Shown here in pieces: positions 61,101-64,000 of a stretch of 64,000 bases of DNA; position 1 is the stretch's first letter; each line of letters starts with the position of its first letter. Below the pieces are notes generated by a model that saw only the letters and a list, made by a program, of their open reading frames with translations, did not search any database and was not told the DNA's origin. A program made the translations under genes and the position numbers. This DNA comes from Burhinus oedicnemus (taxonomy: Eukaryota > Chordata > Aves > Charadriiformes > Burhinidae), in assembly GCA_008921705.1 (NCBI GenBank), contig VFFE01007192.1, positions 1,534,228 through 1,598,227 on the forward strand, read 5' to 3'.

Positions 61101-64000
61101 CTATAGTTTCAAAAAAATGCATCTAGCCCTCTTCTGAGGACAAAATGGTCACTAACTGTTAAAAAGATCCGAGTAAAAGGAAAATGTTTTTGCTTGGTTT
61201 CATTTTTTGCTACCAAAAAATATCTCGCATATGAAAATCTAGGAGCTCACTAAATCAACGCTAAATTAAGTCAGGACACATTAATAACTAGTCTGCATCT
61301 GTTGTGGGTACCCTTATATCTAAAGGCTTGGAATTTTCTGGGATATTTGTTTGATGCTGGCTGCAGTTGGTTATAGCCAAGTTTTCTTCTCTTTGAGTTA
61401 AAGAGAAGTTTCTGTGACAACTTTTTTGTGCAGCTTGTTTTGATATGAAATAAAAAAATTGGTTGGTATACCTTTTATATTTGCTAGGGATTATTACTTT
61501 TTAAAAATGTTTTTGAACTTTGGACTGAAAAGCTTTCTTTCAGATTCCTGATTTAACTTTTTTTGTAGCAGTTCCAGTGCTAATTTAACTACTTGATCAC
61601 TGGAAAGCTGCCTCTAGATCTAGACTGTTACAAAAGATTTCAAGGAAAATTCTTTGTGGATCTGTTTGACTGTTAATAAGACTGGCTTCCACCTTCTAAA
61701 ACACAGTTGCAGTCAGTGTCCTGAAAATCAGCTCCTCTCCAGCCCCAAAGCCAATCAGCCTTTAGGCACTGAACTGTAATTCTCATTTGCAATAAATCGA
61801 TGAGAGGAAGGAGAAAGCATGCTATTTGCCATGAAATTTGGCATATGTTATCATGTATGCTTGTGAGGAGCGTGGGCTAGGGATGTATATATAACACTTA
61901 ATTACAGAACTCTTAAATCATTCTACTTGTAATAGTTTTTGTTGCTTTTTTTAGTTGCTTTTACTTTTTTTTTTTTTTTTAGAGAAGACAAAAGAAATGT
62001 GGTATCCTAGTGGCATCCATGTAATTTTATCAATTGAACTACAATTTTCCAAACTAACTGGAGCAATGATAGGTTGTTGTTTCGTATTGGGGTCAATGTT
62101 AGAAGGGGACCGGGATACCTTGCCCACCAGGTTTAGGTTTCTCTGCTGCCAAGGGTATGTCATCTCCAGCTTCTGGAGGGAGCGTGTTGTAGTTGCCTCT
62201 TCTTTCCAGTGCTTGGTCCCAGCCTTTTCTGTATTTCCTTTAACCTGTTCCAGTTTTATCTCTTTCTTACCTGGAAGTCTTTATCTGTTACCGTTCTCCT
62301 CACTTGAGTGGTTCTGGACTCAGTTCAACAGCCAAAATCTTCTTTCTTTACCAGTTTCTCTTGCTCTGCTATTTCTATCCCTAGCTCCAAATGTTGTTTT
62401 GCCTTTTTTGGGCACATGTAGTTTGGCTTTCATGGCCTCCTTGCTTTTTCCTTGGCACCTCTGCTTAAAGCTCTAAGCCTACAAAATGTTTAGCATGGAG
62501 GATCTCCTCACAAGGCTTGCAGTTGGTTGGCACTTCTAGTAGCTGGACACTTTCAAAGATGTTTAACTTGAGCAGCATAAGGCATATGTGCACATAGACA
62601 GCCATGTGCACATCCTGGATGCTGTCAAGTGTACTCCTTTTACTGAAGCAGGGGTCACTAGAGTGTTTCAAATTAAGTTGCCGATTTTGCTTTTTAATGT
62701 AAGCATTTACTTCTTCATTTGTTTCTTGGAACTGGATGAACCATTGCAGTTTAACTTCAAGAAAACGGAAGGTTTGAGGCCGATGTGCACACTGGAAAGT
62801 TTCTGTCTAACTAATTAAAATATGGCAAATTCATCAATGACTGAAAGAAAATACGGTCTCACGATGGGAAGCATCGAACAACTTTCATTGGTGAAGTGAC
62901 TAATACCACCTGTGGTTAATTACCAAAATGGATCTTAGAGTAAGACTTAAGATGATTTTTGTCAAACCATGGCTTAGATACTACTGTATTAGAAAGGTGT
63001 AACATGGAAATAAGAGCAACAAAAAGATGTCTGCACTTGTTTGTATTGAAATTTATGGTACAATGAAGAAGTTGTTGAGAACTTGGAGGAAGAACAATGT
63101 TTGTTTGTTTTTGGTTTTTTTTTAGTTGTATTTGAAATTAGTCAGTTTGCTTTTTTAATTCAAAGGCAGAGTACGTATAACAGACTGATCTGGAAAAGTA
63201 TCCTCAATATTGGTATGCCACAGAGCACACTGTTTTTCTCTACCTCTGTGACTCATGCAGCTAAGATGTATCATCCAGCTTTAGTTTTGAAGAGAAGAGT
63301 GTCTAGTGAGGTTAGTGGATGTTTTGTAGTGTTTGATGATAGTTGTCCAGGTGATGATTAAATTGTAGCAAAGTACCAGAAGAATGTGTCTCCTTTTTGA
63401 GATATTCTGAGAGTTATTTCCCTTTCTGATTAGTCTGTGAGTTGAGGCAGAAGGAGAATGATGTAGTAGTTACACATTTTAAAAAACAGAACTAACTTTA
63501 ATGTACACTGACAGAAAAGGAATTTTCCATTCTTGAGCACATATTATTTAAAGCTTGCAGTTTTGGAAGGAAAGCAGGAACACCTTATGACCTCCAGCAC
63601 ATTCCAGTGTTTTGTTTTTGAGATTTACTTATTTTTAAGAAACAGTGACAGTTTCAAATGCATTTTGTTCTTATCTGATTTACGTTCATAGATCCATTTC
63701 CTGAACTGACCGAAGTTCTGATGATGGATGCCAGTTTCTTCACGGGTTTCAAGGTTATATAATTAAAATTAAATCTCAAAGTTCATAAGCTTTAGTTACT
63801 GAATGCTGGACCTCCGTCTCAAAGCACTGCAAACCATAAGCTGTATCTCTGTTACAGCACTTCTCGTTGTAGTGCAGTGGAAGTTGTGCACATGGGATGG
63901 GGGCTCTCTCAGAAGGCAAGAAGAGCCTAAGATTTTTAATAGGCAACCATGTAAAGTTTAAGGTGCAGTGCCATCACAAAAAAGGGAGAGTGTGGTCTTG
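49145..64000 (+). other. SHROOM2: SHROOM2 intron 1 (at least 14.9 kb, open at right end)
   Basis: This follows the GTGAGA donor. The next coding exon should begin with the rest of the PDZ domain (a peptide like IEEGSKAA...GDEIVGIND). I looked for it on the + strand to the window end and did not find it, which agrees with the very long first intron of mammalian SHROOM2. Contents are AT-rich DNA with short T runs (for example 52,198-52,213, 55,279-55,295 and 61,964-61,980) and a small perfect hairpin at 58,612-58,630. No CR1 or nested gene was recognised. Confidence 0.85.
58612..58630. repeat. Short perfect hairpin (8-bp stem, AAA loop)
   Basis: AGGAAGCG, AAA, CGCTTCCT in SHROOM2 intron 1. It is small enough to be chance. 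Confidence 0.7.

Overview
The window is vertebrate nuclear DNA, almost certainly from a bird. The evidence is short spliced exons, CR1 LINEs with the avian 3' end (tandem ATTCTRTG), no mammalian repeats, and the gene order TBL1X - GPR143 - SHROOM2. This order matches human Xp22.2 and, from established knowledge, a block of chicken chromosome 1. I cannot name the species. Intergenic and intronic DNA is AT-rich, and one 20-N assembly gap lies at 12,050-12,069.

Layout. (1) 1-5,310, + strand: the last intron and terminal exon of TBL1X. Only the final eight codons and the stop (945-971) are in view, followed by a 3' UTR of about 4.3 kb ending at a good poly(A) site. (2) 5,311-19,290: about 14 kb between the convergent TBL1X and GPR143 genes. 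It holds two short CR1 tails, a possible old LTR-like stretch, a CpG-rich patch, the gap, and a perfect 44-bp inverted repeat at 15,307-15,405. (3) 19,295-32,461, - strand: GPR143 (ocular albinism 1 receptor). Eight exons splice in phase to a 392-codon receptor, with an MITF-type M-box just upstream. (4) 32,480-47,640: intergenic DNA with an inactive CR1 LINE of about 2.8 kb at 41,111-43,904, microsatellites and a nested palindrome. (5) 47,640-49,680: a CpG island containing SHROOM2 exon 1 (+ strand, 73 codons, start of the PDZ domain). (6) 49,145-64,000: SHROOM2 intron 1, open at the window end.

Functional theme. GPR143 is a melanosomal/lysosomal G-protein-coupled receptor of pigment cells. 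SHROOM2 is an actin- and myosin-linked PDZ protein reported to affect melanosome position in retinal pigment epithelium. They are divergent neighbours, so shared pigment-cell control is plausible but not shown. TBL1X is a WD40 subunit of the NCoR/SMRT co-repressor complex and looks like a housekeeping neighbour.

I found no undescribed biological system. The best leads are the perfect 44-bp inverted repeat, the uncertain GPR143 C-terminus (a strong unused donor inside exon 8), the M-box, the lengthened SHROOM2 N-terminus with a uORF, and several unassigned repeat-like or CpG-rich segments.
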